Assembly (NCBI GenBank): GCA_025765595.1
Contig: JAIVFH010000002.1
Coordinates: forward strand, 310,001 to 374,000
DNA from: Obelidium mucronatum
Taxonomy: Eukaryota; Chytridiomycota; Chytridiomycetes; Chytridiales; Chytriomycetaceae
Direction: 5' to 3'
DNA: 64,000 nucleotides
Positions 1 to 12,286 of this stretch are shown piece by piece; positions within the stretch are counted from its first letter, which is position 1; every line of letters begins with the position of its first letter. The notes beneath the pieces are model-generated. The model did no database searches. It was not told where the DNA came from and saw nothing but the letters and a program-made list of their open reading frames with translations. The translations under genes and the position numbers were made by a program.

Positions 1-1199
1 AGGTCAAAATTCTTGAGGTTCAAGTAAATAACCATAATTCTAAAGAAGAAGATGATGCTGTGGAGTTATCGGATCTGAAAGCGTCTCGAACGAGACTTCA
101 GGAAGAACTTCTTTCTCTTCAAGAAAGAAAGTTGAAAGAAGTCGAAGAACGAGACATTCTTCTTGAACAAACCAAGAAAAAGTACCAGAAAGAAATCAAG
201 CAGCTTCTTTCTGACTTAGACTCCGAAAAAATGGTGTCTATCAGAGCGAAAGAAATCAACAACGAGCTCGAGCAGGAGATTGAGTCTGTGTCAAATAAGT
301 TGGAGGCGGAGTTGAAGATTAACGGCTATGCTGAAAAAGGAAAAGGAGAGACTTGAGCTCAAGGTTGACGAAGTAATTCGTAGTAATGGAGAATTGGGTG
401 AAAGACTGGAAGAAAACATGAATCATGCCGCTCATGCTGAATCACAGCTTCGAGAATTGAAAGCTAATTTGGAAGATTCTGAGGCACAGCGGGGACTTCT
501 TCGAAAAATCTAAAAAGACACTGGAGAGCAGGACTTGAGGAATTATGTGAACAATATTCATCCGCCGATCGCTCGCGTAATGAGCTCACCAAGTCTGTCC
601 TCGAACTTGACCAAAAGGCCGTTGATCTTCGCGACAGTTTGGAGGAACTGCAAGACCAAGCCAAATTGGCATCCGAAAAATTACGACGTGCTGAACAGCA
701 GCTCCAAGACTCTGCCACAGACTTGAACAAGGAAGCGAGAAACAGCTATTGAGCTTGAAAGATCAAAAGTACTGCTTCGAGAAGCAAGTAAAAGAGCTCA
801 ACAGTCGAGTGTTTGAATTGGAAGCTGCTTGTTCGACTTCTTCATCTGATCAACTAAACGTCTTGAAGCGCGCATCTATGAATTAATGAGTCAGATTGAG
901 TTTGAAATGACCGAAAAATCAGAGTTGCAAAAGAATGCACGTAAAACAGAACGCACTTTGCGTGAAATGCAATTTCAATTAGCAGAGAAGGATAAGCTGA
1001 AGCAGCGGTACGAAGAGGACATTGAGAAACTTGATCAGAAGCTCAAAAGATGAAGTTGGCAATGGATGAACTTGAAGCGGCTGAAAGCAATGCGCAACTT
1101 GCAAAACGAAGGGCGGAGCGTGAGGCCGCGGACTACAGAGAGCGTTCGCTGCGTTTGGAAAAAGAAGTAGAGAAAGTGAGGAAGACAACAACGTTTTAG
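1..1199 (+). CDS. Myosin II heavy chain, C-terminal tail (5' partial, frame-broken)
   Basis: The reading is continuous heptad coiled coil rich in E, K, L, Q and R. Conserved myosin II rod landmarks are visible, such as LEARIYELMSQIE near 860 and EREAADYRERSLRLEKEVEK near 1110-1175, followed by TAG at 1197. The motor domain and most of the rod lie outside the window. The coiled coil runs through different frames, with single-base switches near 340, 510, 735, 850 and 1050. Each switch picks up exactly where the heptads would continue. That fits sequencing errors or a recent pseudogene; I favour errors because conserved genes nearby show the same defect. An open stretch in another frame runs to about 1380 and could be an alternative C-terminus. 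The protein would form the dimeric rod that assembles contractile filaments. Confidence 0.75.
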
Positions 1200-1252
1200 A
1201 AATTAGAGAATAAACATGAACTTTCTTCCTTTTCCGAATTCTCTCTTTACAT

Positions 1253-1524
1253 TGGGCGCCTTCCTGTTTTTGGCTTGGAGAAAAAAATAGAGCTTGCGAG
1301 AAAGGCTGATGTAAAAAATAATAAGAATACAAAGGCTCTTGGATTGGTCAATCTGAGTACTGCCGCGAACTGTTATTAAAGATGAAGATGTATTTAATAA
1401 AACAGTAAATGGTAAAACCGTACCTATAGAATAAAGAAAACTCCGATGTTTGCATTTTTACATCAGCCTTTCTCGCAAGCTCGAAATGTCATTTTTTTCT
1501 CCGAGCCAAAAAGAGGAAGGTTGA
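1253..1524. repeat. Imperfect inverted repeat, arms about 65 bp
   Basis: The left arm (about 1256-1317) and right arm (about 1455-1524) are reverse complements of each other. A 28-bp block (1290-1317 against 1455-1482) is perfect. A second block of about 30 bp (1259-1288 against 1491-1520) has a couple of mismatches. A small length difference of about 7 bp separates the two blocks in the right arm. The arms flank about 135 bp between the end of the myosin gene and the start of the RINT1-like gene. Confidence 0.75.
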
Positions 1525-1568
1525 CGCTGAGCCTATCTTTACATAAAAAACAGATTATTCGAAAAATA

Positions 1569-3885
1569 ATGGACATTCTGAAGTTAACAAAGCTCAATGC
1601 TCGACAAGAAGCTATTAGTGCTGCGCTTTTGCACTTTGAATTCGCGTCAAGTCTACTGAAGAATTCGGAGTTCAGTCAGTTGTGTTCGCTTGTTTTGAAC
1701 TGGCGAAAGACTAGTGACTCTGATGTATTGGATGCCCTGATCCAGCAACGATTCGAGACAGTCTTGCAACCGCAATACTCACTCCTGGAAAAGTAATTCA
1801 TTGTTATTGGATTCAATTGATTGAGGAGCAACTGCTGCTTGCAGGAACATAGACATACTCTTGGTTAAAATGGGCTGGCCAACATCCCAGTTAAACCTAA
1901 CTTCTGACCTTTTGGATGAGTTCAAAGCAGAGTTTCTGAAACTGTGCGCATTAAACAAAGAGTAAGGATATGTTCTGGTCCGCAAGGTCAAGGAATGTTA
2001 ACTTCGAACCACAGTCTCACAACTACTGGATTGCAGTTTCCACAGTTCCAACAACCTCTTCATGTCGTTTTTAAAGAAGTCTTGGTTCATTTCAAGTATC
2101 ATTTTTACACTCAAAAGGCGACGAATCCGAACCGACAAGGTCAGTGGTTGTTTTCATCCATATATTTGACAATGACCAACTTTTACCAGCCTGAATGGAT
2201 GCTTCGTTATGTCTTGAAAATCTCTGCCGACCATGAAGTATTTCTGGATCTTCTTCAAGATATGTTAAATGAGCTTCCTGGAAATCAACGTATTGCTAAA
2301 GTATGTTTGCGGGATTTATCAACATCTCTACTAATGGCCAAATCTTGTGCAGGCGGAATATCTTTCTTTTTTGATGGAATTTCTGAGAGAGAAGATTCAG
2401 AAGCAAGCTTTCCAATTAGTCAGCGATTCCCACCTCTTTTCGCATCTTGTCACAGAAGTCATGCGTTTCGACAAGGCAATGGAAAAATTGAATTCGTATG
2501 ACGCAAATACCAATGATGGCAACAAAGCGGCTGGTAAATTGCTGGAAGTGTTTTGCGAAGAACCAGAGCTGTTCAAATTTTGGCTGCGAATTGAATTCGA
2601 TGGTTTGGCGTCATTCACAGTTCTAGATGATATGGCTGATGTTTATTATACAGCTGCACATTACCGCTTCTCTGAAATCATGAAGATGGATCCTTACTTG
2701 CCCAGTGCCTCTTCAACAGCACTCGTCAAACATACACTGTCTTCTGAAAAGCTTATCGATTTGCTGGCTGTAATTACAGGTTTGACCAAAAGCGGATGCT
2801 ATATCGCAGCTCTTATTGACTGTTGTTAAAAATAGATCGATACCTTGGCCTTCCTTCTTTATACCAGGTTGCCTTTTTTGAAGAACTTCAAATTCGCCTG
2901 TTGCAAGAATATTTGTCAGAAGCCAAAGCCACACTGAATAAGTTGCAAAGCAACTTTATTCCAAATACCACAGAACGGGCGATGGAAAAGAAATTAGATC
3001 GACTCAAAGCGATGATGCGCGTATCAGGATCGCTTGCATTAATTTCAGACGTAATGAATGAGTGGGCTGAGGATTTAGTAGGTGGATTGTTAATTGTAGA
3101 CAACATACTCACCAAGAAATGTCAAACAGGTGTTCTTGGAGATGCTGAAGTATTTCAAAACTAGTTTCTATAATGATAATTCGGATTCACTTCGTCATTC
3201 GGTATTTGTTGGAGTTCTTGGAGAGTATAGTCATGTTTTGGCCCAAATCGAATCCATTGCTTGCGAGGACTGCCTACAGATTATTGTTGAGAGTATGTGG
3301 ATGTTTGACCAAAGGTGGGCTGTACATGTTCGTTTTTGGTTTTAATGTTGGCCTGTGTTAGGAATTGGAGCAACTCTGTGGAGAGCGACAACACAATATC
3401 CCAAGAATTTCGTGGCACTTTGAACTATATTAAGATTATACTGGATGTATTCACAGAGTGTTTGCCCGAGAAGATGTGCAAAGGAATTCATCGAGAATTC
3501 TTGAAACTTCTAATGGAGAGGCTCTTAGTGCGGCCAATCGCCAAAACTAGCTTTACACAGTCGACAGCACAACAACTTGAGCTACATGTTGAAGCAATAA
3601 TTGCAATGTTTCCGGAGAATATTGTTCAGCGAACGAAAATGGTTCAAAAGTGAGTATTTAGTAATATTTACGCCGCTGTTCATTAAAGTCTGCTTTTCAG
3701 AATGCGGGAAACTCTTTATGTGCTTCAATTAGACAGAGACCAGATAGTTAGCCTATATCATAATTTAACAGATGGTAGCTTGGATCCTGTTGTGACCTTG
3801 AAGAATTTGGGAATCTATCGACTTTCCTGTGAATGACGTTATTGACTTACTTAAGAAGCCAGTGAACATAAGGAATAAAAAATGA
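1569..3885 (+). CDS. RINT1: RINT1/TIP20 family ER vesicle-tethering protein
   Basis: This is a subunit of the Dsl1/NRZ complex, which tethers Golgi-derived COPI vesicles at the ER. The family core is recognisable: KMGWPTSQLNL near 1868, then FKYHFYTQKATNPNR near 2090 followed by PEWMLRYVLK near 2190. That matches the conserved RINT1 block of YHF, TN and PEW. Helical repeats continue through WLRIEFDGLASF to the C-terminal LKNLGIYRL motif. The ATG at 1569 was chosen because the upstream ATG at 1446 lies inside an inverted repeat. Several short introns interrupt the gene. Near 3820 the frame switches by one base: the direct frame stops at 3836, while the shifted frame gives NDVIDLLKK, the expected family ending, and stops at 3885. 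The exon junctions around 1800-2050 are not fully resolved. Confidence 0.7.
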
Positions 3886-3993
3886 ATGTATACAAAATGT
3901 TATGTATAAATGTTGAAAGTTTTATTTGATCGTAACAAATCATTAGAACTCTCTCCATTCAGCGAGAGGTAACAAGACAAGAGACCAGTGAAT

Positions 3994-4643
3994 TTAAGCC
4001 TCGGTGATTTCTCTGAGACGACGGATGGTACCACGGACAGTGGCGGCAGCAGTAGTTCCCACAGTCCAGGCACCTCCAGCCATAGTCTTCTTGCATCCCT
4101 TGCACTTCCAGATACCAACGGCGGTACGCTTGACAGCGTCCTGTCAAGAACTTATTAGCTCCGATTGACAATACACTCGTACTCCTACCTTTCCACAGAA
4201 GGTGCAGGTGTACTTGGCGTGTTGAGAGACTTCAAACTTCTTGACCTGCTTTCTCAAGGAAGCACCGTAACGGGTTCCGTACTTTCCGGTAACTCCAACC
4301 TTCTTAGTTCTCTTGGCCTGTAATGATTGTGTGGTTAGATCCCAGATCATTCGAGCTCCTATAGAGCAGGAGTGTTTTGCCAGATAATCCATGATAATCG
4401 AGTGCCAGTAATTCGATATCCACCCGACGCTTTGCTGCTGTGGTTGCTGTAGTTGCTGCAGTCCTGCAATTGCATGTCAGCAGTGCCATCTGCTCTCTCT
4501 CCAAGCGCATCGTCCATCGTCCATCGCCGCTTCGTCACAACAGCTCGCTGTCTCCGTCACAGCAGTTTCCCGCGATGCGCCGATGTTTCGCTGTCTGCGA
4601 GTCGTTGGATGGGGTGGGGATGGGCCTGCGAGCAACGCACCAT
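3994..4643 (-). CDS. RPL43: 60S ribosomal protein eL43 (L37A/L43)
   Basis: This small zinc-ribbon protein of the large ribosomal subunit is read as [20 protein letters not shown] through KYTCTFCGK (exon 4317-4189), then [18 protein letters not shown] to [10 protein letters not shown] (exon 4140-3994). The four zinc-binding cysteines are present as CTFC and CKGC. The intron at 4188-4141 has GT-AG ends. The start exon is inferred to be a lone ATG at 4643-4641, followed directly by a gtgcgt donor. That leaves a 323-bp first intron and yields 92 residues, the usual eL43 length. The start is inference; the two coding exons are clear. Confidence 0.9.
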
Positions 4644-4729
4644 TTGGGTGATGAATTTAAAAAATTAAACGACACCAATAAAACAGATGGCTCCTCTATG
4701 CTCACAGCTTTCTGTTTACAACTATTTAT

Positions 4730-5780
4730 TTATTGCGCTGAAAAGGGACTCAGAAAAGATCGCGCTGGTGACTGTGCTGGCGGCTGGTAAGACCGCAGCT
4801 TATCCGCAAGATGAACTTCACCAGGAAATGTGACTTCACCCAGTTTCTGATGATGTTCCGACAGGATCTCCAGCACTTTTGAGTGGTACTTAATCTCAGA
4901 CCTATATATTCTCAAAAATTAGTGATTTGATGACGTGAATGATCTTCTATTTGACATACCAAAGCAATTCACTTAATATAGATTTAATGTCATCCCGTTT
5001 CTTCATCTGAATAAAAAGGCATATATTTGAGCTCTGTTTGATCTCTTGCTGCTTTTAGTCTCACCTCAAACCGTTCAGTTGCATCAATCAGGTTTGTAGT
5101 GCAGTGCGCAACTTCCTGTGCGGCGCCAGCCATTTTGGATTGGTTTCGTTTCGGAGATGGAGATTCTTTCAAAGAATCTTTTTCTAGTTGCTGCTCTTTC
5201 GCTACAGCCGTGTCACGCATTCGCACTTCTTCCTTCAATTTTTGGCATAGAGTCCCATACATCTTCAATGGATTCAAGCACATGACATCAACTCGTGCAA
5301 TCAACTCCTCACGCGCATTCTCTTTTTCTAGTTGATTTCAAACAGATCAGAGATTTATTCACCGAAATACAAAATAAATAGAACACAAATAAAGCGATCC
5401 ATACCTAGGAGCATTTCGGAAAAATCACTGAGCATTATTCCAAATTCAGAATCCGGGTTGTCTTCAGCCTCGCCGTATTGCTTGAGAAACATTGATTTTT
5501 TGACAGTCTTCTTTTTGATTCGCTCAAGGTTGCGAATATAACCGTCCATCGCATCTCTCAGCTTTCCAATGTGAAGATCTGTTGTTTTGACGTAGTTGTG
5601 TACATAATGGGACTTGGCATCTTGTGGTCTGAGAACAAGTTAGTCACCAATATGCGAATGCTAAAGCTCAATACTTTTGATGAATAAGTGTACTGCTCAC
5701 GCTAGCTAGAAGTCCTTGCATGGTGTTTTCGATCGCCAGTTGTATGTGTGTCTGGTTTTCCGACAATTCTTCAATAATAA
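4730..5780 (-). CDS. CIBAR/FAM92-type BAR-domain protein
   Basis: This is a predicted membrane-curving BAR protein. In animals CIBAR1/2 bind Chibby at the ciliary base. Read on the minus strand, exons give MDGYIRNLERIKKKTVKKS, then ENAREELIARVDVMCLNPLK (the family motif of an acidic/basic helix followed by PLK-Y). They continue with IDATERFE joined to MKKRDDIKSILSELLW and SEIKYHSKVLEILSEHHQ, which matches the CIBAR end of the BAR domain. Introns are visible at about 5397-5325, 5086-5014 and 4973-4913. The first exon is open around 5690-5790 (ENQTHIQLAIENTMQ), but its join to the next exon is out of phase by one base, so the start is unresolved. The C-terminal tail is about 35 unconserved residues. 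The gene lies tail-side of the eL43 promoter and 45 bp or so from the GT90 stop. Confidence 0.7.
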
Positions 5781-5824
5781 ACAAAATCCAATTTTTATTC
5801 AAATATAAATATATAAATATTACA

Positions 5825-7805
5825 TCACCCGATAACTTCCTGCCTAACTTCCGGGTTAGCTTCATGGTATAATCTACTGTATTCCATCATCAGCAGTCCA
5901 CTGTAGCACTGTAATTGCCCCATTCGATTGATTTTCTTGGCAAGCTGTCGCGCATTAGCACTGATTATTTGCGCCTTATCATCATTCTCCCTCAACCAAC
6001 GAAGTCGATCCTCCAAATCCGATAAATCCACGGCTACTGGGACATAATGCACAAAAGGTACCAGCATCCACATGAACCAATCGGTGACAGCGGTACTCAG
6101 CAACACGATACTATTAGTTTCCAAGTACTGCGACAGTCGCGCAGGCCACGTATTACCGTCCACAACCAACAAGTATTTGAATTCTACGGTTTGGTTGAAT
6201 GGTACAAAGGCCTTCAGAGTGTATTTCCTCTCGAGCTCCTTGGCAGTAACTTCATCTGCTTGGACAACTTTGTTCAATCCAATATCTACTGAGAGCCATG
6301 AGAGTGTTTTTTCTGGCTTGGTTCTATTCTTAATATTTCCCCTTGGATAATCAGTCACGTTGACCTTTCCTGCATCAAACACATTCTTGGGATATTTGGA
6401 AGCAAACGAGCGCTCCCATTCCAGCAACCGCGTGCGGTGATACTTATCCCACGGATGGTTATAGTCATATCTGGAAAAAAATTTGATTCGTTGGTGAAGC
6501 CAGATTCTACAATCGTTGACGGAAATTTACCTTCCACCTGATGATGCACCTCTCCAAAACAGGACGTCTCGTTTTTTACTCCACTAAATAATGCTTTTAG
6601 TTAAGAGTATTAAGGGAGGGTAATAAGTGATTCTTTACCGGTATTGTGTCGTTGACAGGGCCAAGCACTATTGTCTTAATGGGATAGTCCATTGGAACAA
6701 CAATATCGTAGAAACAGTCCGCTTTGGCCTGCGACATAACAGGTATTTTGCCGTTTTTGACGTTGAAACTATGCGGTGCCATCATAAACTAGAAAATTGT
6801 ATAGATTAACCAAAATGCCATTAAAAACGATGGCCTACCCCATGGGACTCTCGAAGGGATGTTTCATTAAGATAATTTTCAGGAGTATGAACGTCGAATT
6901 TCATTCTTGCGCACTCTGAGTTTTCGTAAATATCGCTCCAGTTGCCATACGGTTTCGAGGACGATTCTGAAGGCAGCATTTGGGGCTCATCATAGCGGGC
7001 ATTGTATGCATATTCAAAGGGTTTATCAAACAAGTTCAAATCGACGATGCCGTTTAAAATTTTGGTGTTTCCCATCGAGAAAACAAGTCGTGGCTTTTTC
7101 GGTGGATTCCACTTGGGAAAGAAATAACCAAGCCAAGTCTTTTTTGGAATTTCATAGTCAAGCCTTCCTACTTCAATGCCAGGTATAGAATGCAGATTAT
7201 TTGTTGTGAACGCCGTTTTGTTTGCAATGAATGGAGCCAAGTCCTTGTAAATCTGAGCATACATTTCAAGTCCAAACAAACACTTTTTGGATTCCTGTTT
7301 CAATCGAGTTTCAGTTTGCGCAGTTGAGTTTCCTTGGAACAACAACTGACCGCGAATGCAACCCACTTTTCAAACTTGGGAGGTGGTTCCACGACTTCCT
7401 CGGATTTCGAAAGCTGTGACCGGAATTGTACATAATTTTTCTGCCATTTCGACAAAGTTATGTTAAAGGAGGCTTCAGGAATTTTGCCTTTTCCCGCTTC
7501 TGTAGTCTGGTTAGCCTTTTGCTCCCAGATTGACAGAATTTGACAGGTTACGTACTTCCTACTCTGGCCTTGTCGCGTCCAGCATCCAAAATGCTAGATT
7601 CGCTCAAAACTCGCGGCGGATAGTCGTTGCTTTCCTCAGTGTTTTGAGCATAGTCCGTGATTCGCATGTGTGGTTTGACATGTAGAATCCACGCTGAACA
7701 GACAATGATTGCCGCAATGGTGACGCTGGCGAACAGAAATGCTTTAAAGGCGCGTTCGGGCTTAGTTATTGCGAATGTAATCCGCATTTTTGTCGTTGGA
7801 GTCAA
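5825..7805 (-). CDS. GT90/CAP10 family O-glycosyltransferase, type II membrane protein
   Basis: The family transfers glucose or xylose to proteins or polysaccharides in the secretory lumen (POGLUT/Rumi, fungal CAP10). The N-terminus has a short basic cytosolic segment and one membrane anchor (residues about 18-45, AFLFASVTIAAIIVCSAWIL), then a luminal stem. The catalytic signature LFWRGASSGGRYDYNHPWDK spans an intron at about 6538-6471. It is followed by HRTRLLEWE and the C-terminal block KYLLVVDGNTWPARLSQYL. Five exons are visible. A one-base frame break lies near 7354 at the conserved FEKWVAFAR motif: the frame before it gives FEKWVAFA and the shifted frame resumes RGQLLF. The first ATG was chosen; a second lies six codons inside. 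Substrate and sugar donor cannot be told from sequence. Confidence 0.85.
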
Positions 7806-7882
7806 GTTGAATAGTTAAATCAAATATATTATCAATATTTTCTGTCACATTCCAAAAAAAAAAAGCAAGGCCAAAATACTTT

Positions 7883-10800
7883 TTAACGTCCACCCCCGGA
7901 CGACTTCTTTTTTCTTGGGCGATCGTCGTCACTGTCATCGCGTCGCTTTTTGGACTTTTGTGGAGGACTCAAGTCTTCCCGATCGTCCTTGCGACGATCA
8001 TGCTAAAAGCAGAACAATGAGCCCAACTATGGTCCCTAAAAAGAAATATACCTTGGCGGCTTTTCGCTCCAGTTCATCCCAGTCTTCGCCTTCTTCTTCA
8101 TCTGAATCGTCATCTGAACCTGAACCAGAACCAGATGCATCATCATCGGAATCGTAGTCTTCACTGTCGGACTAAAAAAGGAATTCAGCTCAAGTTCAAA
8201 CAAATGGCAATACCCATACCTCATCACTATCGCCGCCACCTGAATCTGAGTCAGACCCTGCATATTCACTCTCCTGTTCGTCTTCGTCATCTTCCTCCTA
8301 ATGAAGTGGTCTCGGTCAATCAAACAATTTTAATCTAATGCGACTTACTTCACTATCAGCTTGCAAGAATGACCAACCGCCTTCGTTATAAAAGTCAAAT
8401 GGACTCTCGTTGACAGTTTTCATAATCTGTGGCCAACTCAAGTTGATGGGACCCTCGGTGAACGGAACATCGACAGAACTACGCAAAAGCATTAAAACAA
8501 AGTAATTAAGAAACGGTCATGTTTCATACTCGAGCCATTCTTTCAAATTTTCCAGTTGGTCAGTCGGAATTGTGTTGATGTGCTGAACAGGCCTTGTAAA
8601 GTCCTTGTAAACAACCACCAAGTCAAAACTCTTCAAACCAAACTATAAAGTGATTTGATCAGCATAAGCCAGAACATATTGATTAAAAACGGTCGTAATA
8701 CGTACTCTGACACGCTCCAAATGGACGCGCTCAATTTCAGATATAGTGGTAACCACGAATGGAGGCTCCACCAAATGCACCAAACAGTCTGTAGTGGGCG
8801 CCAAAAGAACTGGTTGTCTGAATGGTACACCTTGAAATCCAAGATCTCTGAATGGGACATCCACTTCAACTTCACCGTTGCTCTACAAATGACAAGTCAG
8901 TAAAAGCTATACTCCATCTGAGCAAGAATGTATATTCTCACGGCATCGGCAATTTTCTCGGCAAATTGCTTGAACTCCTTGTCCAATGCTGCGCGACGTT
9001 GCCGCTCTTCTTGTTCAGCTGCAAATTCATCTTCATCACCGTAGTTCTGACGTCGTTTACGGTTTCCAGTTTCATCAAAGTTGGCATCAGTGACTTCTCG
9101 GTAAAATTGAACATCCTGGAGACGAAAATCAATCGTGAATCATTTGCGCAGGATGAATATACCTTTGTCTTCTTGCGCCCAATCATAATCTCATTCTTCA
9201 AGTGAATGTGAATAATAACAATTAATTCACCTTCGCAAGGCTGAAAAATGAGATGCTTGATATTGGAAAAGAGAACGTCTGAAGTCCAGAGTTAAAATAC
9301 CAGCACATGAGCGCAAAGAACGAAATTACCGATTCTCTGGTCATTTCGAAGAGCGGATTGGTAACGGAGACCATTGGTATGAAGTTCCAAGTCACCAGCA
9401 AACCGTTTCCCTTCAAGCGCAGGTCGAGCATATACTTCGCGAAGAAGCAACCTTCTTCCAGCACCTGTAATGAACACATCAGCTCAAGTCAAAATGTTTA
9501 AAATGATTCGAACCTCTCATTTCAATCAACTTGTCTTGCTCAACAAGATCAGCTTTCTCCTTCCTTTCGGCTTCTCTCTTTGACACATCTTTCTTCAACT
9601 CATTGACTTCCCTGAAAATTTCGGCGAATCGTGCAGTATCAGAGCTCTTGAAAGTCATAGCTTTGACAAACGTGGCACTCGCGTCTTCAAACGGCGTCAC
9701 AGCTTCCTTCTTTCCGGTAGATTGTCCAGGAATTTGAAAGTTGAAGCGAAGGTAAGTTGAAGCACCTTCTTCGTTCTTGACAATTGTCTTTAAAGTTGTG
9801 ATATGAAATGGAACAGCCATTCCATAAACAGGCAATACAATAGCTTCGCTTCGCCTGTCCACGACAATCTAAAATGGACGTTTCAGTCCCAAATTGAAAG
9901 CAAACCAAGAATGGCGGGGGTGCTCACTCGAAGTTGCTCGACCGCTTTTGGTAAAAGCGTTTCCTTGCGGTAGCATTCAAACTTTCGGAAGGCCGCCTTC
10001 TCCAAAGCCTTTGCAGCACCGCCCTCGGAATAGCGCGCAAGTCCTTCCGCGTGTCTAGCATCTGCCAATTCTTTTTGATGAAGGGTACGACGCTGTTCAT
10101 TTGTCATTTCGTCCTCCTGTAGAGCTAGAGTGAGCAAGACTACTATGTTAGGGCCTGCCTTACATCGTTTCTCAATTTTGTCTTCAACACTGCAGTTGGG
10201 ATCTTGGCAGCACTCTTCTTGTTGTCTACAGCAGGTTCATCGTCTTCGTCATTCATTTCCCAAGAGATATCCTTGAAATCTCGGTCATAATTGGTTAAAT
10301 ACACAGGTTCTGCTTTTGTGACACGGACAGTATCGGCAAGCAGCAACGAATAACTGGTGGAAGTTTAGACAAAAAAGAAATGTTGAAGTGGTCAACTTAC
10401 ACTTTGTTTCGTGGGTCCTTTCCGTTGCTCTCCGTGTTTTCAATGTTTTGGAATCCCAAAGATAAGTTAATAGTCATTCCATCAGTCAGAACTTTGGAAG
10501 ACTTTGAAGAGATGGCATATGTACTGTCCTTGAATTCAATGCCAATCTATTAAGCGCAAAACGTAGGTTACTAAAGGTATTAGGTATATTAAATTACGGA
10601 TCCTCACAGCAAATCCTGCATTTTTGACAAAGTTTGGGACCAAGTCAGGTCGCTTGGATTCAACGTATTGAACAGCTTGACTGTACACATCCTTGCAGAG
10701 GGCACCGTCTTTCAACAGGGACAAAACGTGAGATTGAAGATCGTGCAAGAAAATGTAGTTCTTCTCTTTGGTCTTCAAGGTTCTCGTTAATACGCCTGTT

Positions 10801-12218
10801 TCACACGAGCCCGATTCCTACCTTTTCCGGATTAATGAAAAAAGTTCTTGATATGTTGGAGCAGTAGTTCTTGTATCGCACACCCATGGAGCACAGAATA
10901 GTACCGTCATGCAATGCTGTTTTATCAGATTGTGCCGAAGGTTTCAAGTCATACTTTCCACCACTTTGAATGATGGGGGTATAACACCATTCTGCAGAGT
11001 CCAGCTGGGCCTAAATATTCGCAACAGTCGATCAACACATAATTCGCACTCGATATTTTGTACACACCTCTTTGGGAAACCTCATCTTGGTTCGCTTTTT
11101 TGGGTTCAGTAGAACGTCTTCAGTTTGGAGCGAAAGCGCTTCATGGGTCACTTTCTTTCCGTTATCGACAATGGCTTGGAACTCATCAACAAAAAAGTTT
11201 TGAAGAACCGTAGTGGTAAGCTTGCAAGCTAGCTCCATGTTTTTCTAGGCACGTGACACAGTTGGTTAATCCTTTGCAAAACAGATCCCAGCCAAATTAA
11301 AAATGATGGATACCAAGTCTTCAAAATCCTTGACAGCCATTCCAGTTGCGATTCCTGCAGCGACATCCACCTCCTCGATTCCCTTGGTTCCAATAACCGC
11401 CTTCCACTCATCTACAAATTTACCCTTCTGCTTATCCTTCACAATGACACCAGCTTTGCTCTGCACAAAAAAAGAAATCAACTACTTTTTCAATGTCTTT
11501 TTCAAGGAAAATGCGAACTCACTCCAGCAGCTTTGACAACATTGGCAAACTCTTCGAACAGCGCCTTATTCGCAGCTTCATCTTTTCCACGGCGGTAGAG
11601 AACTATAGGCACCTTTTCTTCGATCCCCATAGCATCTTCCAGAGTTTGCAGAATATTTGCTGAGAAAAGGACGGAGGTTAAAATCGTACGCTCGACTCTG
11701 GGATATCGCAACCAAGCGAAGAAGCACTGACCCTTCTTGATACTAGTCAAAACCGCGATTTTATCCTTCAGGAAAACAAGAATGGTGTCCGTGAATTCAT
11801 AGCCAAGCAGCCACAACTGAACCACACGCAAGAAGAGATCCAAAGCAAGACAGGAAAGAATAGAAATAATACAAGTTTGCAAAAAAGAATGAATGGAAGT
11901 GCAAGTTAGAATGGTTGTAACACTCAACTCGGACAAACCCCAAAGCAACCAAAATCTGCCACACAAAACGCATACCTGCAACGCACTAGTCTTTTGGTAT
12001 CCAGCCTCGCTTTCATCCGACAATCCGCTTACAACAACGAGGCAGTCTGCTCCAGCAAACGATCCGTCCGAGTCGCTCTAAAAACGAAAGTAAAAATCCA
12101 CCAACTCAGAATGCACTTCCACAAAAGTGGTCTCCATGAAAAGGAAACAAACCGCAAAAGCTTTCAAAAGGGTTGTCGCGCGAGAATGGAACTGCTTTGG
12201 TGACAACTCCACAGCCAT
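7883..12218 (-). CDS. SPT16: FACT complex histone chaperone subunit SPT16
   Basis: SPT16 reorganises nucleosomes during transcription and replication. The first exon begins [18 protein letters not shown] at 12218. After an intron come [10 protein letters not shown] and [25 protein letters not shown], the start of the inactive M24-peptidase-like N-terminal domain. The middle and dimerisation regions follow: [20 protein letters not shown] near 10300, [17 protein letters not shown] near 9770 and [15 protein letters not shown] near 9610. The C-terminus (about 8340-7883) is the typical acidic tail, rich in D, E and S, ending in a basic [10 protein letters not shown] run. More than ten short introns are present and exact junctions were not all resolved. 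The gene ends about 78 bp before the GT90 start and begins 69 bp from the stop of the first TM9SF gene. Confidence 0.9.
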
Positions 12219-12286
12219 TTTTTTGAATAAAAATAATAAAAATAAATATAAATAGACATTGATTAATCAGGTTTATTCCAACAAAG

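Noticed and set aside
1..1199. Calling the myosin tail a pseudogene
   Set aside because: Five frame switches look damaging, but no in-frame amino-acid decay is seen and neighbours share the same kind of defect; left as a gene with errors.
4440..4790. Plus-strand frame of 116 residues beside eL43
   Set aside because: No family features; it overlaps the inferred first intron and promoter of eL43 and the end of the CIBAR gene.
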